Origin: Paralteromonas sediminis | GTDB taxonomy: Bacteria > Pseudomonadota > Gammaproteobacteria > Enterobacterales > Alteromonadaceae | NCBI RefSeq assembly: GCF_003820355.1 | Contig: NZ_RPOK01000003.1 | Coordinates: 1 to 64,000 of the forward strand | Direction: 5' to 3' | DNA: 64,000 nucleotides | In this document: one piece after another, positions 24,676 through 33,727 of the stretch | Position numbering within the stretch: position 1 is the stretch's first letter | Layout: each line of letters starts with the position of its first letter | Made by a program: the position numbers and the translations under genes | Notes under the pieces: generated by a model | Told to the model about the DNA's origin: nothing | Database searches by the model: none | The model's input: only the letters and a program-made list of their open reading frames with translations

Positions 24676-25755
24676 TTATGCCAACCCGCGTACTTTCATG
24701 TCTTCCCTGGCTTGCTGTACAACCTCCAAACCACGTATCAGCACATCGGGTTGAGCCTGTTTTCCTGTGCCATTCTGACTCAAATAGCGACGCCACATCT
24801 TTCCACCGGGTTGGCCCTGATATAGACCAAGCATATGTCTGGCTGCATGCCATGGTCTAAACCCAGTATCAGCCACTTGCGTAATATAGTCCTGCATAGC
24901 CAGAACAATCTGGTCCCGACTTAATGTGGTTGATGACACGTTGAAGAGTGTCTTGTCTACAGATGCCATCATATAGGGATTGGCATAGACCTCTCGACCT
25001 ACCATTACACCGTCTACCTGCTCCAAATGCATTTTTGCTTGGTCAAACGTCTTTACCCCTCCATTGATGCTAATAGAAAGCTCAGGAAAAGCGCGCTTAA
25101 TCCGGTACACTCTTTCATAATTTAACGGCGGGACCTCTCTGTTCTCTTTAGGACTCAGACCTTGAAGCCACGCCTTTCTGGCATGCACAATAAAGGTATG
25201 ACACCCAGAAGACGCCACAATATTGATGAAATTTTCGAAGTCAGCATCTTCATCCATGTCGTCTATGCCAATTCGGCATTTCACGGTAACGGGAATGTCT
25301 ACAGACGCCTGCATAGCTTTAACGCATGCTGCAACTGTTTGGGGCTGTGCCATAAGGCACGCACCAAACATACCATTTTTAACACGGTCTGACGGGCAGC
25401 CAACATTAATATTCACCTCGTCGTAGCCATATTCCTGCGCTCGCACAGCGCAACGGGTCATGTCAGCAGGATCACTCCCCCCGAGCTGAAGTGCCACTGG
25501 GTGCTCTGCCTCGTTAAATGAAAGGTAATCGCCCTTGCCATAAATAATTGCGCCCGTGGTCACCATTTCTGTATACAGTAAGGCATGCTTTGACATGAGC
25601 CTTAAAAAGTAACGACAGTGTTTATCTGTCCAATCCAGCATTGGCGCGACAGAAAAAGTGCGATTTATTGATCCTACAGAAGCGTTCAATGTGAGCCTAT
25701 TACAGTAAGTGGTGCATATCTTGGTTATTTTACCACTTCTGTCTGTACGCTTCAT
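24676..25755 (-). CDS. dusA: tRNA-dihydrouridine(20/20a) synthase DusA
   Basis: 359 aa. This FMN enzyme uses NADPH to reduce U20/U20a in the tRNA D-loop. Signatures are FSVAPMLDWTDKHCRYFLR, TGAIIYGKGDYL, VALQLGGSDP, the catalytic Cys region NVGCPSDRVKNGMFGACLM, HARKAWLQGLSPKENREVPP and MVGREVYANP. All are closely like E. coli DusA and unlike DusB or DusC. The start is the only Met before the conserved core. Confidence 0.96.
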   Translation of the reverse strand: MKRTDRSGKITKICTTYCNRLTLNASVGSINRTFSVAPMLDWTDKHCRYFLRLMSKHALLYTEMVTTGAIIYGKGDYLSFNEAEHPVALQLGGSDPADMTRCAVRAQEYGYDEVNINVGCPSDRVKNGMFGACLMAQPQTVAACVKAMQASVDIPVTVKCRIGIDDMDEDADFENFINIVASSGCHTFIVHARKAWLQGLSPKENREVPPLNYERVYRIKRAFPELSISINGGVKTFDQAKMHLEQVDGVMVGREVYANPYMMASVDKTLFNVSSTTLSRDQIVLAMQDYITQVADTGFRPWHAARHMLGLYQGQPGGKMWRRYLSQNGTGKQAQPDVLIRGLEVVQQAREDMKVRGLA

Positions 25756-25853
25756 TTAACTGTTCTCTTTTTCTTGCGGTATTTGAACTCACTGACTTTG
25801 ATTTTTACCGATTTGGTTTACACTAGCCCCCAATGCAGTTTGGATGGAAAAAA

Positions 25854-26771
25854 ATGATAAGAACATTCTCAGCCAATACCATCGGGGTCATTTCTGTTAT
25901 TGGATATTTTATTAATACTGTTTTTTGGTTTATCCCCATTATTATCCTTTCACTGTTGAAATTACTGCCGATTGCAACGTGGCAAAAGTGGTTGTCTTAT
26001 CCTCTTGATGCCTGCGCGTCTAATTGGATCCGTTGCAACAATGTCAACCAACGCCTCACAGGAGGAACCCGAATAAATGTAAGCGGTCTGGAAGACCTTT
26101 CAGAGAAAGACTGGTATCTGGTTATTTCTAACCACCAATCTTGGGTAGACATCCTGGTATTACAACGAATTTTTGTAGGCAACATTCCGTTTTTGAAATT
26201 TTTCCTTAAGCAGGAACTTATATGGGTACCCATCTTGGGTTTAGCATGGTGGGCATTGGACTTCCCCTTTATGCGTAGATACAGCAAAAGCTTCTTAGCT
26301 AAGCACCCTCACATGAAAGGTAAAGACATGGAAACCACACGCAAGGCCTGTCAGAAATTTGCGACCAAACCCGTCAGCGTCATGAATTTTGTTGAAGGCA
26401 CCCGTATTACAGAAGAAAAGCAACGCAGGCAAAAATCACCCTTTTCCCATCTTTTAAAACCTAAAGCCGGTGGTATCGCTTTTGTTTTATCTGCAATGGG
26501 CGATCAACTTAACAAGCTGGTAGATGTGACCATTCATTATCCCGATGGTGTTCCCAGTTATTGGGACTTTGTATGCGGAAATGTCAGACAAATAGAGGTT
26601 CACGTAGACACTTTTTCTATACAGACATTGTTTGATGAAGGTATATTTAGCGAGCACTATTTTGAAGACGTTGCACAACGAACTCGCTTTCAAAGCTGGT
26701 TGAATGCGTTATGGCACAAAAAGGATGAACACTTGCAGTCACTAAAAGAAGGGCAGTCGTTGTGCAAGTAA
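25854..26771 (+). CDS. YihG-like lysophospholipid acyltransferase (first of two)
   Basis: 305 aa from the ATG at 25854, preceded by GGATGG; an ATG at 25833 is too close to a likely -10 TACACT (25822-25827). It is an LPLAT-family membrane acyltransferase: SNHQSWVDI gives the HX4D catalytic motif and NFVEGTR the substrate-binding motif. One or two N-terminal helices anchor it. It probably acylates lysophosphatidic acid or a related lysophospholipid at the inner membrane. It overlaps its paralogue by 10 bases. Confidence 0.85.
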   Translation: MIRTFSANTIGVISVIGYFINTVFWFIPIIILSLLKLLPIATWQKWLSYPLDACASNWIRCNNVNQRLTGGTRINVSGLEDLSEKDWYLVISNHQSWVDILVLQRIFVGNIPFLKFFLKQELIWVPILGLAWWALDFPFMRRYSKSFLAKHPHMKGKDMETTRKACQKFATKPVSVMNFVEGTRITEEKQRRQKSPFSHLLKPKAGGIAFVLSAMGDQLNKLVDVTIHYPDGVPSYWDFVCGNVRQIEVHVDTFSIQTLFDEGIFSEHYFEDVAQRTRFQSWLNALWHKKDEHLQSLKEGQSLCK

Positions 26772-27649
26772 AAAGCGCGCTCATTTTTGTTGTACATACC
26801 AGCCTACAAATCATTAATCTCGCGTTGTGGGCGCTTATTGTATTTTTTCTCGGGTTAATAAAGCTGCTGATCCCCATCGCACTTATTCGGAAACACCTTC
26901 TTTTCTTAATGAATAGTGCAATGTTTGCATTTGGCATTATCAGTGTTCGGCTTATAAAAGTGTTTAACGATCTCGATATTGATTATCGTATCTCCGATGA
27001 GCTGTCAGAAGAACAGTGGTATTTACTCATCGCCAACCATTTGAGCTATCTCGATATAATTTTGTTAATTGAATTTTCAGCAAACCGTATTCCCGCGCCT
27101 AAATTTTTCCTCAAACGGGAACTGATTTGGCTACCTTTTGTTGGAATTGCGGCATGGGCACTGGATATGCCATTTATGCGCCGGTTTTCCAAAGCGTATT
27201 TGGAAAAACATCCTCACTTGAGAGGCAAAGACATAGAAACCACGCGTCGTTCGTGCGAGAAATACAAAGATACGCCCACAACGATTATCAATTTTGTGGA
27301 GGGAACACGCTTCACAACACAAAAGCATAAGCAAAAAAACAGTCCATTTTCCCACCTTTTACCTCCTAAAGCTGGCGGCATTGCATTCACCTTAGCGGCA
27401 ATGTCCAATTTGTTTACGCATATATTAGATGTATCACTCGCCTACCCTGAGAATGCTCAGCATCCAATGATGGATATGCTAAGTGGGAATATGAAAAAAA
27501 TTATTGTCGATGTCACTCAACTACCCATTCCCGATCATGTGGGGGGTGACTATTTCAACGATGAAGGCTATCGGTCTTTGTTTCAAAACTGGTTAAATGA
27601 TATTTGGATTGCTAAGAATGAAAGAATTCGCGCTATGGTCAACCACTAG
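26762..27649 (+). CDS. YihG-like lysophospholipid acyltransferase (second of two)
   Basis: 295 aa, GTG start with GAAGGGC upstream. It is a clear paralogue of the preceding gene: ANHLSYLD gives HX4D, NFVEGTR is conserved, and RELIWLPFVGIAAWALDMPFMRRFSKAYLEKHPH is mirrored upstream, with these pieces separated by variable segments. The N-terminal half is a long hydrophobic anchor. The two copies probably arose by tandem duplication and may differ in acyl or head-group preference. It overlaps both neighbours, so the three genes look translationally coupled. Confidence 0.84.
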   Translation: MQVKSALIFVVHTSLQIINLALWALIVFFLGLIKLLIPIALIRKHLLFLMNSAMFAFGIISVRLIKVFNDLDIDYRISDELSEEQWYLLIANHLSYLDIILLIEFSANRIPAPKFFLKRELIWLPFVGIAAWALDMPFMRRFSKAYLEKHPHLRGKDIETTRRSCEKYKDTPTTIINFVEGTRFTTQKHKQKNSPFSHLLPPKAGGIAFTLAAMSNLFTHILDVSLAYPENAQHPMMDMLSGNMKKIIVDVTQLPIPDHVGGDYFNDEGYRSLFQNWLNDIWIAKNERIRAMVNH

Positions 27650-28913
27650 TGGCAGTGAAGCTGTAAAGGAACTACTCGGTCAGTTTTCCCAGAGCCTTGG
27701 TATTACAGCAAATACAGATAGCCCGCTCTACATGACAATCGTAGTAGGGGCAATTGCCCTTGCGTCAGTGACGTCTCTCGTGGTCGTGAGGCTAGTGTTG
27801 TCCAATCATCTTACTTCATGGATTCTGCGATCAAAAAACAATTGGGATGACTCACTTCAACAGCGTGGTTTTTTTAAACGAGTTGGACATCTTATTCCCG
27901 CGCTAGTAATTAGTATCGGCACCTTTGCACTTATCGATCCTGCCCACTTTTTATACGCTGTTTTATTGAAAGTATCGCAGTTGTACATGTTGATAGTTGG
28001 TCTGTGGGTGGTGTTTGCAATCCTCAATACAGTTGAAGATTTATACGCTCGCTCCAGAATGGCAAAACGGGCATCAATAACCGGCTTTTTACAAATTGCT
28101 AAGCTCACGTTTTCCATTGTGACCTTGTTGCTGAGTATATCAATTATTATTGATAAGAGCCCTATCCTCCTTTTATCAGGACTCACTGCAGTTGCTGCCG
28201 TCCTATTGCTCATATTTAGAGATACCATTTTGGGTTTCGTTGCAGGCATTCAAATAGCGGCAAACAGAATGTTCAATACCGGCGACTGGATTGAAATTCC
28301 TAAATTTCAGGTTGACGGTGAAATACTGGAAATAGGCCTTACCAACGTAAAAGTTCAAAACTGGGATAAAACCATCTCTACCTTACCGACCTTTGCGTTA
28401 ACGAATGAATCGGTGAAAAACTGGCGTGGAATGAGCGACTCTGGTGGCCGACGTATAAAACGCCCTTTGCTTATCGACATTCACAGCGTAAAGCTGTGTG
28501 ATGCGATAATGCTAGAAAAGTTTTCGAAAGTGAGGTTTATTTCAAAGTATATCGAGCTAAAAAAAGAAGACTTAGCCAAGTACCACAAAGACAATGCTAT
28601 TGATGAGCAAGACTTACTAAACAGCCGTCAGCTCTCTAATATTGGCACATTCAGAGCTTATATTGAGGCGTATCTTCAACAACACCCTAAACTAAATAAA
28701 GACATGACTATGATGGTTCGTCAGCTGAAGCCCACGGAGATGGGGGTGCCTCTGGAGATTTACTGTTTTAGTGCTGAAAAACGCTGGGTGGAATACGAGA
28801 AAATCCAATCGGATATGTTTGACCACCTCATGGCCATGTTACCCGTATTTGAATTACGCGCCTTCCAACGAGACGCGTATTTACAAACTGTTAGGCCAGG
28901 ACATACACCATAA
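27618..28913 (+). CDS. ybdG: YbdG-type mechanosensitive channel (MscS family)
   Basis: 431 aa from the ATG at 27618; an ATG at 27597 is also open. Four or five N-terminal helices precede the MscS pore and beta domains. LLIFRDTILGFVAGIQIAAN, GDWIEIPKFQVDGEILEIGL and KNWRGMSDSGGRRIKR match E. coli YbdG (MscM) almost word for word, as does IGTFRAYIEAYLQQHP. The channel releases solutes on hypo-osmotic shock with low conductance. The start lies inside the acyltransferase gene; the 3' end overlaps the convergent small gene by 23 bases. Confidence 0.92.
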   Translation: MKEFALWSTTSGSEAVKELLGQFSQSLGITANTDSPLYMTIVVGAIALASVTSLVVVRLVLSNHLTSWILRSKNNWDDSLQQRGFFKRVGHLIPALVISIGTFALIDPAHFLYAVLLKVSQLYMLIVGLWVVFAILNTVEDLYARSRMAKRASITGFLQIAKLTFSIVTLLLSISIIIDKSPILLLSGLTAVAAVLLLIFRDTILGFVAGIQIAANRMFNTGDWIEIPKFQVDGEILEIGLTNVKVQNWDKTISTLPTFALTNESVKNWRGMSDSGGRRIKRPLLIDIHSVKLCDAIMLEKFSKVRFISKYIELKKEDLAKYHKDNAIDEQDLLNSRQLSNIGTFRAYIEAYLQQHPKLNKDMTMMVRQLKPTEMGVPLEIYCFSAEKRWVEYEKIQSDMFDHLMAMLPVFELRAFQRDAYLQTVRPGHTP

Positions 28914-29082
28914 GCAGCGCAACCACGAGGCCACTTACTCCGAAATAGCCATATTCGATCCTTTCAGCCATGGGGTTTTCGCTATTTGCCCCTACCATAA
29001 AGCCCATAATGATGCTGCTTAATCCCAATACAAAAGCGACTAACGCAGCGCCAAAAACCAATGCATTTACCCATTCATTCAT
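28891..29082 (-). CDS. Small two-helix membrane protein, unknown function
   Basis: 63 aa from the ATG at 29082 with GGTGAG upstream. Helices at about 6-30 (VFGAALVAFVLGLSSIIMGF) and 43-62 (FGVSGLVVALLMVYVLA), with a charged loop between them. The stop lies inside the 3' end of the ybdG-like gene on the other strand. No family was recognised. Confidence 0.6.
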   Translation of the reverse strand: MNEWVNALVFGAALVAFVLGLSSIIMGFMVGANSENPMAERIEYGYFGVSGLVVALLMVYVLA

Positions 29083-29285
29083 ATGCTGAGGTCTCACCGA
29101 ATAATTAAAGGCTGCATTATGCCTCAAAATTTTTGCTTCGCCTATCCGGATCCGCTAAAACCTGACCATGTCTTTGATACTAATCAAAATACTCAAAATA
29201 TAGTGGTTTTCACTCAGTAATCGTATTCTGAACAAGCCCACTCTCTCTGCAAATAAATTTACTATATTATTCAATAAGTTAAAGT

Positions 29286-29301
29286 TGGCACTCTATCTGC
29301 T
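29286..29301 (+). promoter_or_regulatory. Candidate sigma54 (RpoN) promoter
   Basis: TTGGCACTCTATCTGC has GG and GC separated by exactly 10 bases, and the -24 half is a full match to YTGGCAC; the -12 half is CTGC instead of TTGC. It ends 38 bases before the ATG at 29339. No enhancer-binding site was recognised. A sigma70 reading (TTGGCA, 16 bases, TATTCA) is also possible here. Confidence 0.42.
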
Positions 29302-29338
29302 TATCTTATTCAAAGACATCAATGGATAGGTAATAAAC

Positions 29339-30139
29339 ATGAAACTAAGTCATATAGCCCTTGCCACCTCTGCAGTACTTTTTTCGGCCGCATCAACGGC
29401 GCATGTCAATATTGAAAATAGCTGTGATGTAAACCTCAACGGCAATATGCAGTATAAAGATGAAGTCTTAACTATTAATACAGACTCTGGCAAAAGTATT
29501 ACGTTTAATGCAGGCCACCAAGTGTTTGTTAACGGCAAGCAGCTTAACCTCTCGTCAGAAGAACAAGCGCATGCAAAAGCCTATTACGGTGCGGTCCAGC
29601 AAGCTGTGCCATTGGCTATAGATATTGCTATTGATGGTCTGGAAATAGCCAGTGAAGCGATGGGCGAGGTATTTACCGAGTTACTAGGCGAAGATGATTC
29701 ATTAGTTCAGGACCTGGATTATTTGTTCGCTGACATAAGAACACAACTAGATAACAAATTTTTCGACGCTGATGGCGGCTTCGTGCTTGACGGGAGTGAT
29801 ATTCAATACAATGGCTGGGCGGGTAATGCCTGGGAAAATCAGTTTGAAGAGCGCGTTGAGAGCCTGGTAGCTAAGGCTGTAGGCAAGTTAATGATTTCCC
29901 TTGGCTCGCAAATGCTGATGGGCGGTGATGAAAGCGAAGGCACGCTTGCACGATTAGAAAACCTCGACACTACGATTGAAGAAAAAGTAGAACTCAGGGC
30001 AGAAGCATTGGAATTCAAAGCAAAAGATCTATGCAATATTATGCAAGATGCCGATGCAGCGGAAAATGCGCTAAAATATAGTCATGAAGAACTAACCGAA
30101 CTCGATATCATCAAGTTCAGTAGGGAAAATGCCGAATAG
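29339..30139 (+). CDS. YggN-like periplasmic protein (DUF2884)
   Basis: 266 aa, SD GGATAGG before the ATG. Signal peptide to about residue 21 (AASTAHV). Features shared with E. coli YggN are INTDSGKSITFNAGHQVFVNGKQLNLSSEEQ at the start (read in pieces as KSITFNAGHQ and VNGKQLNLS), a long helical middle and a late Cys (AKDLCNIMQ). The family is periplasmic and of unknown function. It overlaps the next gene by 11 bases, which implies coupling. Confidence 0.82.
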   Translation: MKLSHIALATSAVLFSAASTAHVNIENSCDVNLNGNMQYKDEVLTINTDSGKSITFNAGHQVFVNGKQLNLSSEEQAHAKAYYGAVQQAVPLAIDIAIDGLEIASEAMGEVFTELLGEDDSLVQDLDYLFADIRTQLDNKFFDADGGFVLDGSDIQYNGWAGNAWENQFEERVESLVAKAVGKLMISLGSQMLMGGDESEGTLARLENLDTTIEEKVELRAEALEFKAKDLCNIMQDADAAENALKYSHEELTELDIIKFSRENAE

Positions 30140-30962
30140 CGTATTACTTTGTGGGTGTGGATGGTTGAATACACAGCTTATTCACCCCCTTCATTCTCTT
30201 GGTGTCAAGGTGCTTGCGACGAGCAGAGACACACAAAAACTTCAACGGCTTAGCGATCAAGGTGTTCAAAGCGCATTTTTTGAATTGGGTCAGCCCTTTC
30301 CTTTTAGCAAAGTGCCAGTGAATCACGACACCACTATCGTGCTCTCTATTCCTCCGGGCAGGCGCAACCCAGATACCACAATGTTTGAAGCGGGAATACG
30401 AATGCTGATCGCACAATTCTCTGCCAGGCAGCCCGCACACATTATATTTATAAGTACTTCTGCGGTTTACGGCGATAAAGCAAATCAAGAAATATTTGAG
30501 CACTCACCGTTGGCGCCGAACACCGCGTCTGCACATACGCATGTAGCGCTCGAACATACAGTCACGGAAAGCTTCCCTCACAACCATACTATTCTTCGTC
30601 TTGCAGGGCTCGTTGGGCCAGCGCGTCATCCCGCCACAAGTTTGGCTGGAAAGCAGTTAACAGCACCTAATCGCGTTGTCAATCTGGTTCACAGTGAAGA
30701 TGTTGTGGTTGCATTGTTGAGGTTGATAAAGCAGGGGCCACAAAACCAGGCGATGCATCTTTGTGCGAGCGACCACCCTCAGCGGAAAGCTTATTATACT
30801 GAAGCTGCGCAGAGGATGGGGCTACCATTACCTACCTTTGAGGGTGATGATGATGTGTTTGAAGATACAGGAAAAAAAATTAATGCCAGTGCCACCCTGC
30901 GTGCTTTGGGTATGACACTGGCTTATCCAAGTCCTTACGACATGATCCCATTAACCAATTAA
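30129..30962 (+). CDS. YeeZ-like NAD(P)-dependent epimerase/dehydratase
   Basis: 277 aa. An atypical or extended SDR with a Rossmann start VLLCGCGWLNTQL, FISTSAVYGD around the catalytic region, LAGLVGPARHP and VVNLVHSEDVV. It resembles YeeZ, whose substrate is unsettled. It is cytoplasmic. Its 3' end overlaps the convergent symporter gene by 12 bases. The catalytic Tyr is likely the one in SAVYGDK, though the usual YxxxK is not intact. Confidence 0.8.
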   Translation: MPNSVLLCGCGWLNTQLIHPLHSLGVKVLATSRDTQKLQRLSDQGVQSAFFELGQPFPFSKVPVNHDTTIVLSIPPGRRNPDTTMFEAGIRMLIAQFSARQPAHIIFISTSAVYGDKANQEIFEHSPLAPNTASAHTHVALEHTVTESFPHNHTILRLAGLVGPARHPATSLAGKQLTAPNRVVNLVHSEDVVVALLRLIKQGPQNQAMHLCASDHPQRKAYYTEAAQRMGLPLPTFEGDDDVFEDTGKKINASATLRALGMTLAYPSPYDMIPLTN

Positions 30963-32372
30963 GGCGACACCAAAATATTTGAGCGCCACAGTATTAATGA
31001 ATATGACAAGAAGAATAGCAGGAATAAAGGTACCCACTGACAAATCAACGTACTTGGCAAACCACCCTCTTCCGTAGTCTTCAGCCCCCTCAGATAGCGC
31101 AGAATGAAAATTAGCTTTTTTCCACCTGTAGATAACAAATATACAAATCAATAGCCCGTTCAGCGGTAAAATGGTGTCGTAGAAAATGTCATACACAATG
31201 TCAAAAAACGACTTAGGCGAGCCTGCATAGGCAGCAAATTCAGTAAAAAACGCACTCATCCCAAAAGACGCTGCACAGACAACACCCAGCAAAACCAGTA
31301 GTACACCGAGGAGAAGTAAGGCTTTTCTACGACTCATATCTCGCTCGTCCATTAATGCAGCAACAGGTACTTCAAAAATAGACACTAAGGAGGTAATGGC
31401 AGCAAAAAAGACTAACAGGAAAAACACGCTAGCAACGAAGCTCGCCCCAACGTAGCCAATGCTAGCCTGCAAGGCCAAAAAGATTTTTGGCAAGGAGGTA
31501 AATATCATACTGATAGACGATTCACTCAATTGCGCTGGGTCTGTGTCAGGATTGAAAGAGAATATCGCGGGTAAAATCATTAAGCCCGCAGTGAATGCAA
31601 CTGCGGTATCGGTTAGTGCTACTAGCTTTGCAGAGCCAGGTATATTAGCCCGACTATTAATGTAACTACCATAGGTGATCATAATCCCCATGCCCAGAGA
31701 CAGAGAGAAAAACGCCTGAGACAAGGCGCCATTTACAACACTGGCATTAATTTTAGAAAAGTCCGGGATAAGGTAAAAAGCGACCCCAGCCATGGCATTG
31801 TCGCGTGTAAGTACGAATATCACCAAGAGCACTAACATCACAAACAAGGCGGGCATTAACAATTTTGCTGCCCTTTCAATTCCTTCTTTCACCCCACCTT
31901 GCAAAATCAGGTAAACGATCCCAAGTACCACTGCCATGTAAACAAACACGGACGTTGAATTAATGAACTCACCAAAGGTATTTGGATCGGCAAGTGCAGC
32001 GAGATTGCCTGTGACAGATTCAAATAGGTAGCCAAAGATCCACACCGTAATGACGAGATAAAATACAGCAATCATGAAAGGAGTAATAATTGATAACCAC
32101 CCTGCTATTGCCCAAGGCGTTCCATTGCCAGCAATAGACTTATAGGCGCCTAAGGGGTCTTTCCTGGCATGGCGCCCCACAGACATCTCGGCAAGCATTA
32201 CCGGCAAACAAATCGCAAAGACAAAAATGGCATACATAACGAGAAAGGCTCCCCCGCCATTTTTAGCCGCTCCCACAGGAAAACCAACCAGGTTCCCTAT
32301 TCCAACTGCCGAGCCCGCAGCTGCCAAAATAAATCCAATGCGCGAGCCAAACTGCTCTCTATTGCCGCTCAT
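30951..32372 (-). CDS. Sodium-dependent neurotransmitter-type (NSS/SNF) symporter
   Basis: 473 aa from the ATG at 32372 (GGGGAAC upstream). It has the LeuT fold with about 11-12 membrane helices. GFILAAAGSAVGIGNLVGFP is the helix-1 Na+/substrate signature, followed by KNGGGAFLVMY and the unwound helix-6 region SQAFFSLSLGMGIMITYGSY. It imports a small molecule, probably an amino acid, driven by Na+, which fits a cell that pumps Na+ with NQR. The substrate cannot be told. Confidence 0.92.
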   Translation of the reverse strand: MSGNREQFGSRIGFILAAAGSAVGIGNLVGFPVGAAKNGGGAFLVMYAIFVFAICLPVMLAEMSVGRHARKDPLGAYKSIAGNGTPWAIAGWLSIITPFMIAVFYLVITVWIFGYLFESVTGNLAALADPNTFGEFINSTSVFVYMAVVLGIVYLILQGGVKEGIERAAKLLMPALFVMLVLLVIFVLTRDNAMAGVAFYLIPDFSKINASVVNGALSQAFFSLSLGMGIMITYGSYINSRANIPGSAKLVALTDTAVAFTAGLMILPAIFSFNPDTDPAQLSESSISMIFTSLPKIFLALQASIGYVGASFVASVFFLLVFFAAITSLVSIFEVPVAALMDERDMSRRKALLLLGVLLVLLGVVCAASFGMSAFFTEFAAYAGSPKSFFDIVYDIFYDTILPLNGLLICIFVIYRWKKANFHSALSEGAEDYGRGWFAKYVDLSVGTFIPAILLVIFINTVALKYFGVALIG

Positions 32373-32486
32373 ATCCGTTCCCCATAATGTGTTGTTATAC
32401 ACCATTAGCTACCGGCCTCTTAGGCCTGTATTGTGGTGCTACTTATAATTGTTAAGGAAGTGTAACAGTGACGGAATTGCTTGTCT

Positions 32487-33209
32487 TTACCATTGTATGG
32501 GTTTGCCGTCCCAATCTAGGTAGTAAGGTCCATTGTCAGTGTCTACTTTAGCCAAAATATCAACAAGCCGTTCAGCAGTGAATGCAGAGGAAAATAGCTT
32601 TTCAGGCTTAACGTTAGCCTGAAAAGGCTTAGACAATGCAGTATCTACTGTACCTGGGTGATAGCAAACAAAGCCCGTGTGTTTGGTCCGCCTGCGATAC
32701 TCGACAGAGGCAGTTTTCATTATCATATTTAATGCTGACTTCGATGCGCGGTACCCGTACCAGCCGCCTAGCTTATTGTCAGTGATACTGCCAACCCTGG
32801 CACTTAAAAAGCACACTGTGCTCGCTGATTTACTTACACAATTCACCAAGTGTTTTATCCAAATAGCCGGCACGATAGTGTTTACGGTAAAGTACTGCGA
32901 CAAGCCCTCAGTAGAAATGTCTTCTAACCGTTTTTCGGGGGATAGCGCACTTTCTTCGGAATGCAGTACGCCAACACAACCAACGACATAGCGAAAACTC
33001 ATCTCCCGATTAGCCTGACACCAATGCGCGACAGCATGTTCACTGCCAGTGTCCAGTTTGATGCTTTTCACATTTTTCTGCGCAAATTCAGTATCGGAAC
33101 GAGAGAGCGCATAGACCTGTGAGTCAGGGTATGCTGTTGAGAAGGCCTCAACCACAGCTTTACCGATCCCCCCACTGGCACCAATCACTAAAATTGTATT
33201 CTCTGTCAT
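32487..33209 (-). CDS. Short-chain dehydrogenase/reductase
   Basis: 240 aa from the ATG at 33209, whose ATGA overlap with the upstream gene and AGGGA make it better than the ATG at 33224. Classical SDR: GASGGIGKA cofactor loop, a catalytic Ser in CFLSARVGS and YGYRASKSA giving YxxxK. The sequence resembles the CsgA/C-factor branch. It is coupled to the DCC protein gene. The substrate is unknown. Confidence 0.88.
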   Translation of the reverse strand: MTENTILVIGASGGIGKAVVEAFSTAYPDSQVYALSRSDTEFAQKNVKSIKLDTGSEHAVAHWCQANREMSFRYVVGCVGVLHSEESALSPEKRLEDISTEGLSQYFTVNTIVPAIWIKHLVNCVSKSASTVCFLSARVGSITDNKLGGWYGYRASKSALNMIMKTASVEYRRRTKHTGFVCYHPGTVDTALSKPFQANVKPEKLFSSAFTAERLVDILAKVDTDNGPYYLDWDGKPIQW

Positions 33210-33631
33210 AAACTTTCCCTGCATCTGTCACAACGCTTTTTGCCAGTGAGGACATAAGAAATGCTGTATCGGTTGCGCGCAAACCAACGATAAACCGAAT
33301 CTGCAACGGGTTTAATCAATGGCCAGCGCAGGGGAGCATAAAGCCAGCCAACACCTACCAAGCGCCATGCGTGATAGGTCACGTCCAGCCCGGTGATAAC
33401 ATCTCCTGCTCCCGTTAGACCGTGAATACGAGCATTGAGTGCGTCCTTGTCCATATTGGGATACCGGTTCCCAAATTGCTCGTCGTTGATGTCTTCAAAG
33501 CGCAACCGACGATGCTTATCACGTTTTTTTAAGTGCCGCATTTCAGCCATGCACAGCGGGCAAAAGCTATCGTAAAAAATGGTTAATTCATCGATACTCG
33601 GCAAAATCTTTGTTTCTTTTGTGCAAATCAT
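33206..33631 (-). CDS. DCC-family thiol-disulfide oxidoreductase-like protein (DUF393)
   Basis: 141 aa. FYDSFCPLCMAEM gives the DxxCxxC signature of the DCC (DUF393) family, followed by RLRFEDI and a C-terminal hydrophobic stretch with ARNRYSISYVL and a CDRC pair. A thioredoxin-like fold is expected and the redox role is inferred. AGAAAGG lies before the ATG. It is first of a two-gene operon with the SDR. Confidence 0.88.
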   Translation of the reverse strand: MICTKETKILPSIDELTIFYDSFCPLCMAEMRHLKKRDKHRRLRFEDINDEQFGNRYPNMDKDALNARIHGLTGAGDVITGLDVTYHAWRLVGVGWLYAPLRWPLIKPVADSVYRWFARNRYSISYVLTGKKRCDRCRESL

Positions 33632-33727
33632 ACCTTTCTATACGCAACAATTATTTTCTTGGATGACTTGAGAACAATCCACACTGCCACAACGTATATG
33701 ACCTAAACAAAAGTGGGAGAAAAGGTT

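Noticed and set aside
24617-24853. Open frame downstream of dusA on the minus strand ending in a hydrophobic peptide
   Set aside because: It mostly overlaps dusA in another frame, has no good SD near a start, and does not resemble PspG, which follows dusA in E. coli.
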